Below, piece by piece: positions 49,466 to 61,915 of a stretch of 64,000 bases of DNA. Source of the DNA: Micromussa lordhowensis (lineage: Eukaryota > Cnidaria > Anthozoa > Scleractinia > Lobophylliidae); the NCBI GenBank assembly GCA_964020085.1, contig OZ026601.1, positions 28,868,618 through 28,932,617 of the forward strand, in the 5' to 3' direction. The position numbers were made by a program, and so were the translations under genes. The notes below the pieces were generated by a model, which was not told the DNA's origin, did not search any database, and saw only the letters and a program-made list of their open reading frames with translations. The stretch's first letter is position 1. Each line of letters starts with the position of its first letter.

Positions 49466-51426
49466 TTGAGCATTTTCCCTTGGTCCCCCCTTGGCAAAAT
49501 CTCAGAAAAGGGCCGATTTAAGTAACCTTGCCAAATTTGTAATAACTCGGCTATACGGACACTTATGGAGCCGCAGTTTGCAGCAAAATGTTGTCCTATG
49601 TTTGCACTTCAAGTGAATACTAATTAGGAGATGATGCCATTTGCGCCAGGGTGTTTTTGAAGCCTCTATATTCGGCCTACTTTTTTGAGCATTTTCCCTT
49701 GGTCCCCCCTTGGCAAAATCTCAGAAAATGGCCGATTTAGGTGTCCTTGCCAAATTTGTCATAACTCGGCTATACGGACACTTATGGAGCCGCAGTTTGC
49801 AGCAAAATGTTGTCCTATCTTTGCACTTTAAGTGCATACTAATTAGGAGATGATGCCATTTGTGCCAGGATGTTTTTGAAGCCCCTATAGTCGGCCTACT
49901 TTTTTGAGCATTTTCCCTTGGTCCCCCCTTGGCAAAATCTCAGAAAATGGCCGATTTAGGTGTCCTTGCCAAATTCGGCTATACGGACACTTATGGAGCC
50001 GCAGTTTGCAGCAAAATGTTGTCCTATCTTAGCACTTTAAGTGCATACTAATTAGGAGATGATGCCATTTGTGCCAGGATGTTTTTGAAGCCCCTATAGT
50101 CGGCCTACTTTTTTGAGCATTTTCCCTTGGTCCCCCCTTGGCAAAATCTCAGAAAATGGCCGATTTAGGTGTCCTTGCCAAATTTGTCATAACTCGGCTA
50201 TACGGACACTTATGGAGCCGCAGTTTGCAGCAAAATGTTGTCCTATGTTTGCACGTCAAGTGCATACTAATTAGGAGATGATGCCATTTTGCGCCAGGGT
50301 GTTTTTGAAGCCCCTATAGTCGGCCTACTTTTTTGAGCATTTTCCCTTGGTCCCCCCTTGGCAAAATCTCAGAAAATGGCCGATTTAGGTGTCCTTGCCA
50401 AATTTGTCATAACTCGGCTATACGGACACTTATGGAGCCGAAGTTTGCAGTAAAATGTTGTCCTATGTTTCACTTCAAGTGCATACTAATAAGGAGATGA
50501 TGCCATTTGCGCCAGGATGTTTTTGAAGCCCCTATAATCGGCCTACTTTTTTGAGCATTTTCCCTTGGTCCCCCCTTGGCAAAATCTCAGAAAATGGCCG
50601 ATTTAGGTGTCCTTGCCAAATTTGTCATAACTCGGCTATACGGACACTTATGGAGCCGAAGTTTGCAGTAAAATGTTGTCCTATGTTTGCACTTCAAGTG
50701 CATACTAATAAGGAGATGATGCCATTTGCGCCAGGATGTTTTTGAAGCCCCTATAGTCGGCCTACTTTTTTGAGCATTTTCCCTTGGTCCCCCCTTGGCA
50801 AAATCTCAGAAAATGGCCGATTTAGGTGTCCTTGCCAAATTTGTCATAACGCGGCTCTACGGACACTTATGGAGCCGCAGTTTGCAGCAAAATGTTGTCC
50901 TATGTTTGCACTTCAAGTGCATACTAATTAGGAGATGATGCCATTTGCGCCAGGATGTTTTTGAAGCCCCTATAGTCGGCCTACTTTTTTGAGCATTTTC
51001 CCTTGGTCCCCCCTTGGCAAAATCTCAGAAAATGGCCGATTTAGGTGTCCTTGCCAAATTTGTCATAACTCGGCTATACGGACACTTATGGAGCCGAAGT
51101 TTGCAGTAAAATGTTGTCCTATGTTTGGACTTCAAGTGCATACTAATAAGGAGATGATGCCATTTGCGCCAGGATGTTTTTGAAGCCCCTATAGTCGGCC
51201 TACTTTTTTGAGCATTTTCCCTTGGTCCCCCCTTGCCAAAATCTTAGAAAATGGCCGATTTAGGTGTCCTTGCCAAATTTGTCACAACGTGGCTGTACGG
51301 ACACTTATGGAGCCGCAGTTTGCAGAAAAATGTTGTCCTATGTTTGCACTTCAAGTGCATACTAATTAGGAGATGATGCCATTTGCGCCAGGGTGTTTTT
51401 GAAGCCCCTATAGTCGGCCTACTTTT
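49466..51426 (+). repeat. HOR segment, 9 monomers: M D N O P Q R H4 S
   Basis: Starts are 49466 M, 49685 D, 49904 N (209 bp), 50113 O (220 bp), 50333 P (218 bp), 50551 Q-like, 50770 R, 50989 H4 and 51208 S. The monomer at 50551 lacks the 28T that marks Q in the left and middle of the window; 53606 lacks it too. R ends GGATG. S has a private C at 51285. The segment is repeated from 52521 at an offset of 3055 bp. Confidence 0.95.
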
Positions 51427-52520
51427 TTGAGCATTTTCCCTTGGTCCCCGCTTGGCAAAATCTCAGAAAAGGGCCGATTTAAGTAACCTTGCCAAATTTG
51501 TCATAACGCGGCTCTACGGACACTTATGGAGCCGCAGTTTGCAGAAAAATGTTGTCCTATGTTTGCACTTCAAGTGTATACTAATTAGGAGATGATGCCA
51601 TTTGCGCCAGGTGTTTTTGAAGCCCCTATAGTCGGCCTACTTTTTTGACCATTTTCCCTTGGTCCCCCCTTGGCAAAATCTCAGAAAAGGGCCGATTTAA
51701 GTAACCTTGCCAAATTTGTCATAACTCGGCTATACGGACACTTATGGAGCCGCAGTTTGCAGCAAAATGTTGTCCTATGTTTGCACTTCCAGTGCATACT
51801 AATTAGGAGATGATGCCATTTGCGCCAGGGTGTTTTTGAAGCCCCTATAGTCGGCCTACTTTTTTGAGCATTTTCCCTTGGTCCCCCCTTGGCAAAATCT
51901 CAGAAAATGGCCGATTTAGGTGTCCTTGCCAAATTTGTCATAACTCGGCTATACGGACACTTATGGAGCCGCAGTTTGCAGCAAAATGTTGTCCTATGTT
52001 TGCACGTCAAGTGCATACTAATAAGGAGATGATGCCATTTGCGCCAGGATGTTTTTGAAGCCCCTATAGTCGGCCTACTTTTTTGAGCATTTTCCCTTGG
52101 TCCCCCCTTGGCAAAATCTCAGAAAATGGCCGATTTAGGTGTCCTTGCCAAATTTGTCATAACTCGGCTATACGGACACTTATGGAGCCGAAGTTTGCAG
52201 TAAAATGTTGTCCTATGTTTGCACTTCAAGTGCATACTAATAAGGAGATGATGCCATTTGCGCCAGGATGTTTTTGAAGCCCCTATAGTCGGCCTACTTT
52301 TTTGAGCATTTTCCCTTGGTCCCCCCTTGGCAAAATCTCAGAAAATGGCCGATTTAGGTGTCCTTGCCAAATTTGTCATAACTCGGCTCTACGGACACTT
52401 ATGGAGCCGCAGTTTGCAGAAAAATGTTGTCCTATATTTGCACTTCAAGTGCATACTAATTAGGAGATGATGCCATTTGCGCCAGGGTGTTTTTGAAGCC
52501 CCTATAGTCGGCCTACTTTT
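51427..52520 (+). repeat. Hybrid-rich segment: T x I2, J, E, F2, U x L
   Basis: Starts are 51427 (218 bp), 51645 J, 51864 E, 52083 F2 and 52302. The monomer at 51427 opens as T (24G, ggg class) and ends as I2 (82G, 88C, 119A, 151T, missing G). J is followed by E rather than K. The monomer at 52302 opens as U (82T, 88C, 119A) and ends as L (135A, 145C, 186G). The block closes a 14-monomer unit (49466-52520, 3055 bp). It looks like the product of at least three unequal exchanges. Confidence 0.92.
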
Positions 52521-54700
52521 TTGAGCATTTTCCCTTGGTCCCCCCTTGGCAAAATCTCAGAAAAGGGCCGATTTAAGTAACCTTGCCAAATTTGTAATAA
52601 CTCGGCTATACGGACACTTATGGAGCCGCAGTTTGCAGCAAAATGTTGTCCTATGTTTGCACTTCAAGTGAATACTAATTAGGAGATGATGCCATTTGCG
52701 CCAGGGTGTTTTTGAAGCCTCTATATTCGGCCTACTTTTTTGAGCATTTTCCCTTGGTCCCCCCTTGGCAAAATCTCAGAAAATGGCCGATTTAGGTGTC
52801 CTTGCCAAATTTGTCATAACTCGGCTATACGGACACTTATGGAGCCGCAGTTTGCAGCAAAATGTTGTCCTATCTTTGCACTTTAAGTGCATACTAATTA
52901 GGAGATGATGCCATTTGTGCCAGGATGTTTTTGAAGCCCCTATAGTCGGCCTACTTTTTTGAGCATTTTCCCTTGGTCCCCCCTTGGCAAAATCTCAGAA
53001 AATGGCCGATTTAGGTGTCCTTGCCAAATTCGGCTATACGGACACTTATGGAGCCGCAGTTTGCAGCAAAATGTTGTCCTATCTTAGCACTTTAAGTGCA
53101 TACTAATTAGGAGATGATGCCATTTGTGCCAGGATGTTTTTGAAGCCCCTATAGTCGGCCTACTTTTTTGAGCATTTTCCCTTGGTCCCCCCTTGGCAAA
53201 ATCTCAGAAAATGGCCGATTTAGGTGTCCTTGCCAAATTTGTCATAACTCGGCTATACGGACACTTATGGAGCCGCAGTTTGCAGCAAAATGTTGTCCTA
53301 TGTTTGCACGTCAAGTGCATACTAATTAGGAGATGATGCCATTTTGCGCCAGGGTGTTTTTGAAGCCCCTATAGTCGGCCTACTTTTTTGAGCATTTTCC
53401 CTTGGTCCCCCCTTGGCAAAATCTCAGAAAATGGCCGATTTAGGTGTCCTTGCCAAATTTGTCATAACTCGGCTATACGGACACTTATGGAGCCGAAGTT
53501 TGCAGTAAAATGTTGTCCTATGTTTCACTTCAAGTGCATACTAATAAGGAGATGATGCCATTTGCGCCAGGATGTTTTTGAAGCCCCTATAATCGGCCTA
53601 CTTTTTTGAGCATTTTCCCTTGGTCCCCCCTTGGCAAAATCTCAGAAAATGGCCGATTTAGGTGTCCTTGCCAAATTTGTCATAACTCGGCTATACGGAC
53701 ACTTATGGAGCCGAAGTTTGCAGTAAAATGTTGTCCTATGTTTGCACTTCAAGTGCATACTAATAAGGAGATGATGCCATTTGCGCCAGGATGTTTTTGA
53801 AGCCCCTATAGTCGGCCTACTTTTTTGAGCATTTTCCCTTGGTCCCCCCTTGGCAAAATCTCAGAAAATGGCCGATTTAGGTGTCCTTGCCAAATTTGTC
53901 ATAACGCGGCTCTACGGACACTTATGGAGCCGCAGTTTGCAGCAAAATGTTGTCCTATGTTTGCACTTCAAGTGCATACTAATTAGGAGATGATGCCATT
54001 TGCGCCAGGGTGTTTTTGAAGCCCCTATAGTCGGCCTACTTTTTTGAGCATTTTCCCTTGGTCCCCCCTTGGCAAAATCTCAGAAAATGGCCGATTTAGG
54101 TGTCCTTGCCAAATTTGTCATAACTCGGCTATACGGACACTTATGGAGCCGAAGTTTGCAGTAAAATGTTGTCCTATGTTTGGACTTCAAGTGCATACTA
54201 ATAAGGAGATGATGCCATTTGCGCCAGGATGTTTTTGAAGCCCCTATAGTCGGCCTACTTTTTTGAGCATTTTCCCTTGGTCCCCCCTTGCCAAAATCTT
54301 AGAAAATGGCCGATTTAGGTGTCCTTGCCAAATTTGTCATAACGTGGCTGTACGGACACTTATGGAGCCGCAGTTTGCAGAAAAATGTTGTCCTATGTTT
54401 GCACTTCAAGTGCATACTAATTAGGAGATGATGCCATTTGCGCCAGGGTGTTTTTGAAGCCCCTATAGTCGGCCTACTTTTTTGAGCATTTTCCCTTGGT
54501 CCCCGCTTGGCAAAATCTCAGAAAAGGGCCGATTTAAGTAACCTTGCCAAATTTGTCATAACTCGGCTATACGGACACTTATGGAGCCGCAGTTTGCAGC
54601 AAAATGTTGTCCTATGTTTGCACTTTAAGTGAATACTAATTAGGAGATGATGCCATTTGCGCCAGGGTGTTTTTGAAGCCTCTATAGTCGGCCTACTTTT
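52521..54700 (+). repeat. HOR segment, 10 monomers (2180 bp): M D N O P Q R H4 S T
   Basis: Starts are 52521 M, 52740 D, 52959 N (junction 53030/53031), 53168 O, 53388 P, 53606 Q-like without 28T, 53825 R, 54044 H4, 54263 S and 54482 T. It repeats 49466-51426 at 3055 bp, and here the cassette is completed by a normal T. Its layout matches 7543-9722 and 15842-18021. Confidence 0.95.
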
Positions 54701-57318
54701 TTGAGCATTTTCCCTTGTTCCCCCCTTGGCAAAATCTCAGAAAATGGCCGATTTAGGTGTCCTTGCCAAATTTGTCATAACTCGGCTATACGGACACTTA
54801 TGGAGCCGCAGTTTGCAGCAAAATGTTGTCCTATCTTTGCACTTTAAGTGCATACTAATTAGGAGATGATGCCATTTGTGCCAGGATGTTTTTGAAGCCC
54901 CTATAGTCGGCCTACTTTTTTGAGCATTTTCCCTTGGTCCCCCCTTGGCAAAATCTCAGAAAATGGCCGATTTAGGTGTCCTTGCCAAATTTGTCATAAC
55001 TCGGCTATACGGACACTTATGGAGCCGCAGTTTGCAGCAAAATGTTGTCCTATGTTTGCACGTCAAGTGCATACTAATAAGGAGATGATGCCATTTGCGC
55101 CAGGATGTTTTTGAAGCCCCTATAGTCGGCCTACTTTTTTGAGCATTTTCCCTTGGTCCCCCCTTGGCAAAATCTCAGAAAATGGCCGATTTAGGTGTCC
55201 TTGCCAAATTTGTCATAACTCGGCTATACGGACACTTATGGAGCCGAAGTTTGCAGTAAAATGTTGTCCTATGTTTGCACTTCAAGTGCATACTAATAAG
55301 GAGATGATGCCATTTGCGCCAGGATGTTTTTGAAGCCCCTATAGTCGGCCTACTTTTTTGAGCATTTTCCCTTGGTCCCCCCTTGGCAAAATCTCAGAAA
55401 ATGGCCGATTTAGGTGTCCTTGCCAAATTTGTCATAACTCGGCTCTACGGACACTTATGGAGCCGCAGTTTGCAGAAAAATGTTGTCCTATGTTTGCACT
55501 TTAAGTGCATACAAATTAGGAGATGATGCCATTTGCGCCAGGATGTTTTTGAAGCCCCTATAGTCGGCCTACTTTTTTGAGCATTTTCCCTTGGTCCCCC
55601 CTTGGCAAAATCTCAGAAAATGGCCGATTTAGGTGTCCTTGCCAAATTTGTCATAACGTGGCTATACGGACACTTATGGAGCCGCAGTTTGCAGAAAAAT
55701 GTTGTCCTATGTTTGCACTTCAAGTGCATACTAATTAGGAGATGATGCCATTTGCGCCAGGGTGTTTTTGAAGCCCCTATAGTCGGCCTACTTTTTTGAG
55801 CATTTTCCCTTGGTCCCCCCTTGGCAAAATCTCAGAAAAGGGCCGATTTAAGTAACCTTGCCAAATTTGTCATAACTCGGCTATACGGACACTTATGGAG
55901 CCGCAGTTTGCAGCAAAATGTTGTCCTATGTTTGCACTTCAAGTGAATACTAATTAGGAGATGATGCCATTTGCGCCAGGGTGTTTTTGAGGCCTCTATA
56001 GTCGGCCTACCTTTTTGAGCATTTTCCCTTGGTCCCCCCTTGGCAAAATCTCAGAAAATGGCCGATTTAGGTGTCCTTGCCAAATTTGTCATAACTCGGC
56101 TATACGGACACTTATGGAGCCGCAGTTTGCAGCAAAATGTTGTCCTATCTTTGCACTTTAAGTGCATACTAATTAGGAGATGATGCCATTTGTGCCAGGA
56201 TGTTTTTGAAGCCCCTATAGTCGGCCTACTTTTTTGAGCATTTTCCCTTGGTCCCCCCTTGGCAAAATCTCAGAAAATGGCCGATTTAGGTGTCCTTGCC
56301 AAATTCGGCTATACGGACACTTATGGAGCCGCAGTTTGCAGCAAAATGTTGTCCTATGTTTGCACGTCAAGTGCATACCAATAAGGAGATGATGCCATTT
56401 GCGCCAGGATGTTTTTGAAGCCCCTATAGTCGGCCTACTTTTTTGAGCATTTTCCCTTGGTCCCCCCTTGGCAAAATCTCAGAAAATGGCCGATTTAGGT
56501 GTCCTTGCCAAATTTGTCATAACTCGGCTATACGGACACTTATGGAGCCGAAGTTTGCAGTAAAATGTTGTCCTATGTTTGCACTTCAAGTGCATACTAA
56601 TAAGGAGATGATGCCATTTGCGCCAGGATGTTTTTGAAGCCCCTATAGTCGGCCTACTTTTTTGAGCATTTTCCCTTGGTCCCCCCTTGGCAAAATCTCA
56701 GAAAATGGCCGATTTAGGTGTCCTTGCCAAATTTGTCATAACTCGGCTCTACGGACACTTATGGAGCCGCAGTTTGCAGAAAAATGTTGTCCTATGTTTG
56801 CACTTTAAGTGCATACTAATTAGGAGATGATGCCATTTGCGCCAGGATGTTTTTGAAGCCCCTATAGTCGGCCTACTTTTTTGAGCATTTTCCCTTGGTC
56901 CCCCCTTGGCAAAATCTCAGAAAATGGCCGATTTAGGTGTCCTTGCCAAATTTGTCATAACGTGGCTGTACGGACACTTATGGAGCCGCAGTTTGCAGAA
57001 AAATGTTGTCCTATGTTTGCACTTCAAGTGCATACTAATTAGGAGATGATGCCATTTGCGCCAGGGTGTTTTTGAAGCCCCTATAGTCGGCCTACTTTTT
57101 TGAGCATTTTCCCTTGGTCCCCCCTTGGCAAAATCTCAGAAAAGGGCCGATTTAAGTAACCTTGCCAAATTTGTCATAACTCGGCTATACGGACACTTAT
57201 GGAGCCGCAGTTTGCAGCAAAATGTTGTCCTATGTTTGCACTTCAAGTGAATACTAATTAGGAGATGATGCCATTTGCGCCAGGGTGTTTTTGAAGCCTC
57301 TATAGTCGGCCTACCTTT
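54701..57318 (+). repeat. HOR segment, 12 monomers: D-like E F2 U V W D N2 F2 U V W
   Basis: Starts are 54701 (D-like, private T at 54718), 54920 E, 55139 F2, 55358 U (private A at 55513), 55577 V (88A instead of 88G), 55796 W (private G at 55991), 56015 D, 56234 N2 (209 bp, lacking 211G), 56443 F2, 56662 U, 56881 V and 57100 W. The monomer at 54701 sits where an A is expected after T but has G at position 3. F2-U-V-W occurs twice in this block. Confidence 0.94.
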
Positions 57319-57975
57319 TTGAGCATTTTCCCTTGGTCCCCCCTTGGCAAAATCTCAGAAAATGGCCGATTTAGGTGTCCTTGCCAAATTTGTCATAACT
57401 CGGCTATACGGACACTTATGGAGCCGCAGTTTGCAGAAAAATGTTGTCCTATGTTTGCACTTCAAGTGCATACTACCTAGGAGATGATGCCATTTGCGCC
57501 AGGGTGTTTTTGAAGCCCCTATAGTCGGCCTACTTTTTTGAGCATTTTCCCTTGGTCCCCCCTTGGCAAAATCTCAGAAAAGGGCCGATTTAAGTAACCT
57601 TGCCAAATTTGTCATAACTCGGCTATACGGACACTTATGGAGCCGCAGTTTGCAGCAAAATGTTGTCCTATGTTTGCACTTCAAGTGAATACTAATTAGG
57701 AGATGATGCCATTTGCGCCAGGGTGTTTTTGAAGCCTCTATAGTCGGCCTACCTTTTTGAGCATTTTCCCTTGGTCCCCCCTTGGCAAAATCTCAGAAAA
57801 TGGCCGATTTAGGTGTCCTTGCCAAATTTGTCATAACTCGGCTATACGGACACTTATGGAGCCGCAGTTTGCAGCAAAATGTTGTCCTATCTTTGCACTT
57901 TAAGTGCATACTAATTAGGAGATGATGCCATTTGTGCCAGGATGTTTTTGAAGCCCCTATAGTCGGCCTACTTTT
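57319..57975 (+). repeat. Segment with B-type hybrid: B3 W D
   Basis: Starts are 57319, 57538 W and 57757 D. The monomer at 57319 has an ATGG first half with 82T and 88A, then 119A, the ACCTAGG variant (158-159CC) and 186G. No other B-type monomer has 119A. The block sits between two F2-U-V runs (56443 and 57976, offset 1533 bp = 7 x 219). Confidence 0.92.
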
Positions 57976-60900
57976 TTGAGCATTTTCCCTTGGTCCCCCC
58001 TTGGCAAAATCTCAGAAAATGGCCGATTTAGGTGTCCTTGCCAAATTTGTCATAACTCGGCTATACGGACACTTATGGAGCCGAAGTTTGCAGTAAAATG
58101 TTGTCCTATGTTTGCACTTCAAGTGCATACTAATAAGGAGATGATGCCATTTGCGCCAGGATGTTTTTGAAGCCCCTATAGTCGGCCTACTTTTTTGAGC
58201 ATTTTCCCTTGGTCCCCCCTTGGCAAAATCTCAGAAAATGGCCGATTTAGGTGTCCTTGCCAAATTTGTCATAACTCGGCTCTACGGACACTTATGGAGC
58301 CGCAGTTTGCAGAAAAATGTTGTCCTATGTTTGCACTTTAAGTGCATACTAATTAGGAGATGATGCCATTTGCGCCAGGATGTTTTTGAAGCCCCTATAG
58401 TCGGCCTACTTTTTTGAGCATTTTCCCTTGGTCCCCCCTTGGCAAAATCTCAGAAAATGGCCGATTTAGGTGTCCTTGCCAAATTTGTCATAACGTGGCT
58501 GTACGGACACTTATGGAGCCGCAGTTTGCAGAAAAATGTTGTCCTATGTTTGCACTTCAAGTGCATACTAATTAGGAGATGATGCCATTTGCGCCAGGGT
58601 GTTTTTGAAGCCCCTATAGTCGGCCTACTTTTTTGAGCATTTTCCCTTGGTCCCCCCTTGGCAAAATCTCAGAAAAGGGCCGATTTAAGTAACCTTGCCA
58701 AATTTGTCATAACTCGGCTATACGGACACTTATGGAGCCGCAGTTTGCAGCAAAATGTTGTCCTATGTTTGCACTTCAAGTGCATACTACCTAGGAGATG
58801 ATACCATTTGCGCCAGGGTGTTTTTGAAGCCCCTATAGTCGGCCTACTTTTTTGAGCATTTTCCCTTGGTCCCCCCTTGGCAAAATCTCAGAAAAGGGCC
58901 GATTTAAGTAACCTTGCCAAATTTGTCATAACTCGGCTATACGGACACTTATGGAGCCGCAGTTTGCAGCAAAATGTTGTCCTATGTTTGCACTTCAAGT
59001 GAATACTAATTAGGAGATGATGCCATTTGCGCCAGGGTGTTCTTGAAGCCTCTATAGTCGGCCTACCTTTTTGAGCATTTTCCCTTGGTCCCCCCTTGGC
59101 AAAATCTCAGAAAATGGCCGATTTAGGTGTCCTTGCCAAATTTGTCATAACTCGGCTATACGGACACTTATGGAGCCGCAGTTTGCAGCAAAATGTTGTC
59201 CTATCTTTGCACTTTAAGTGCATACTAATTAGGAGATGATGCCATTTGTGCCAGGATGTTTTTGAAGCCCCTATAGTCGGCCTACTTTTTTGAGCATTTT
59301 CCCTTGGTCCCCCCTTGGCAAAATCTCAGAAAATGGCCGATTTAGGTGTCCTTGCCAAATTTGTCATAACTCGGCTATACGGACACTTATGGAGCCGCAG
59401 TTTGCAGCAAAATGTTGTCCTATGTTTGCACGTCAAGTGCATACTAATAAGGAGATGATGCCATTTGCGCCAGGATGTTTTTGAAGCCCCTATAGTCGGC
59501 CTACTTTTTTGAGCATTTTCCCTTGGTCCCCCCTTGGCAAAATCTCAGAAAATGGCCGATTTAGGTGTCCTTGCCAAATTTGTCATAACGCGGCTATACG
59601 GACACTTATGGAGCCGAAGTTTGCAGTAAAATGTTGTCCTATGTTTGCACTTCAAGTGCATACTAATAAGGAGATGATGCCATTTGCGCCAGGATGTTTT
59701 TGAAGCCCCTATAGTCGGCCTACTCTTTTGAGCATTTTCCCTTGGTCCCCTCTTGGCAAAATCTCAGAAAATGGCCGATTTAGGTGTCCTTGCCAAATTT
59801 GTCATAACGCGGCTCTACGGACACTTATGGAGCCGCAGTTTGCAGAAAAATGTTGTCCTATGTTTGCACTTCAAGTGCATACTAATTAGGAGATGATGCC
59901 ATTTGCGCCAGGGTGTTTTTGAAGCCCCTATAGTCGGCCTACTTTTTTGAGCATTTTCCCTTGGTCCCCCCTTGGCAAAATCTCAGAAAATGGCCGATTT
60001 AGGTGTCCCTGCCAAATTTGTCATAACTCGGCTATACGGACACTTATGGAGCCGAAGTTTGCAGTAAAATGTTGTCCTATGTTTGGACTTCAAGTGCATA
60101 CTAATAAGGAGATGATGCCATTTGCGCCAGGATGTTTTTGAAGCCCCTATAGTCGGCCTACTTTTTTGAGCATTTTCCCTTGGTCCCCCCTTGGCAAAAT
60201 CTCAGAAAATGGCCGATTTAGGTGTCCTTGCCAAATTTGTCATAACGCGGCTCTACGGACACTTATGGAGCCGCAGTTTGCAGAAAAATGTTGTCCTATG
60301 TTTGCACTTCAAGTGCATACTAATTAGGAGATGATGCCATTTGCGCCAGGTGTTTTTGAAGCCCCTATAGTCGGCCTACTTTTTTGAGCATTTTCCCTTG
60401 GTCCCTCCTTGGCAAAATCTCAGAAAAGGGCCGATTTAAGTAACCTTGCCAAATTTGTCATAACTCGGCTATACGGACACTTATGGAGCCGCAGTTTGCA
60501 GCAAAATGTTGTCCTATGTTTGCACTTCAAGTGAATACTAATTAGGAGATGATGCCATTTGCGCCAGGGTGTTTTTGAAGCCTCTATAGTCGGCCTACTT
60601 TTTTTAGCATTTTCCCTTGGTCCCCCCTTGGCAAAATCTCAGAAAATGGCCGATTTAGGTGTCCTTGCCAAATTTGTCATAACTCGGCTATACGGACACT
60701 TATGGAGCCGCAGTTTGCAGCAAAATGTTGTCCTATCTTTGCACTTTAAGTGCATACTAATTAGGAGATGATGCCATTTGTGCCAGGATGTTTTTGAAGC
60801 CCCTATAGTCGGCCTACTTTTTTGAGCATTTTCCCTTGGTCCCCCCTTGGCAAAATCTCAGAAAATGGCCGATTTAGGTGTCCTTGCCAAATTTGTCATA

Positions 60901-61915
60901 ACTCGGCTATACGGACAGTTATGGAGCCGCAGTTTGCAGCAAAATGTTGTCCTATGTTTGCACGTCAAGTGCATACTAATAAGGAGATGATGCCATTTGC
61001 GCCAGGATGTTTTTGAAGCCCCTATAGTCGGCCTACTTTTTTGAGCATTTTCCCTTGGTCCCCCCTTGGCAAAATCTCAGAAAATGGCCGATTTAGGTGT
61101 CCTTGCCAAATTTGTCATAACTCGGCTATACGGACACTTATGGAGCCGAAGTTTGCAGTAAAATGTTGTCCTATGTTTGCACTTCAAGTGCATACTAATA
61201 AGGAGATGATGCCATTTGCGCCAGGATGTTTTTGAAGCCCCTATAGTCGGCCTACTTTTTTGAGCATTTTCCCTTGGTCCCCCCTTGGCAAAATCTCAGA
61301 AAATGGCCGATTTAGGTGTCCTTGCCAAATTTGTCATAACGCGGCTCTACGGACACTTATGGAGCCGCAGTTTGCAGAAAAATGTTGTCCTATGTTTGCA
61401 TTTCAAGTGTATACTAATTAGGAGATGATGCCATTTGCGCCAGGTGTTTTTGAAGCCCCTATAGTCGGCCTACTTTTTTGACCATTTTCCCTTGGTCCCC
61501 CCTTGGCAAAATCTCAGAAAAGGGCCGATTTAAGTAACCTTGCCAAATTTGTCATAACTCGGCTATACGGACACTTATGGAGCCGCAGTTTGCAGCAAAA
61601 TGTTGTCCTATGTTTGCACTTCCAGTGCATACTAATTAGGAGATGATGCCATTTGCGCCAGGGTGTTTTTGAAGCCCCTATAGTCGGCCTACTTTTTTGA
61701 GCATTTTCCCTTGGTCCCCCCTTGGCAAAATCTCAGAAAATGGCCGATTTAGGTGTCCTTGCCAAATTTGTCATAACTCGGCTTTACCGACACTTATGGA
61801 GCCGCAGTTTGCAGAAAAATGTTGTCCTATGTTTGCACTTCAAGTGCATACTAATTAGGAGATGATGCCATTTGCGCCAGGGTGTTTTTGAAGCCCCTAT
61901 AGTCGGCCTACTTTT
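57976..61915 (+). repeat. HOR segment, 18 monomers (3940 bp), duplicate of 45088-49027
   Basis: Order is F2 U V B2 C D E F G H I C2 A E2 F2 I2 J K, starting at 57976, 58195, 58414, 58633, 58852, 59071, 59290, 59509, 59728, 59947, 60166, 60384, 60603, 60822, 61041, 61260, 61478 and 61697. Every monomer matches 45088-49027 at an offset of 12888 bp. Differences noticed are 45250, 48208, 58803, 59751, 60406 and 61401, plus 119A in the K at 61697. Confidence 0.95.
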
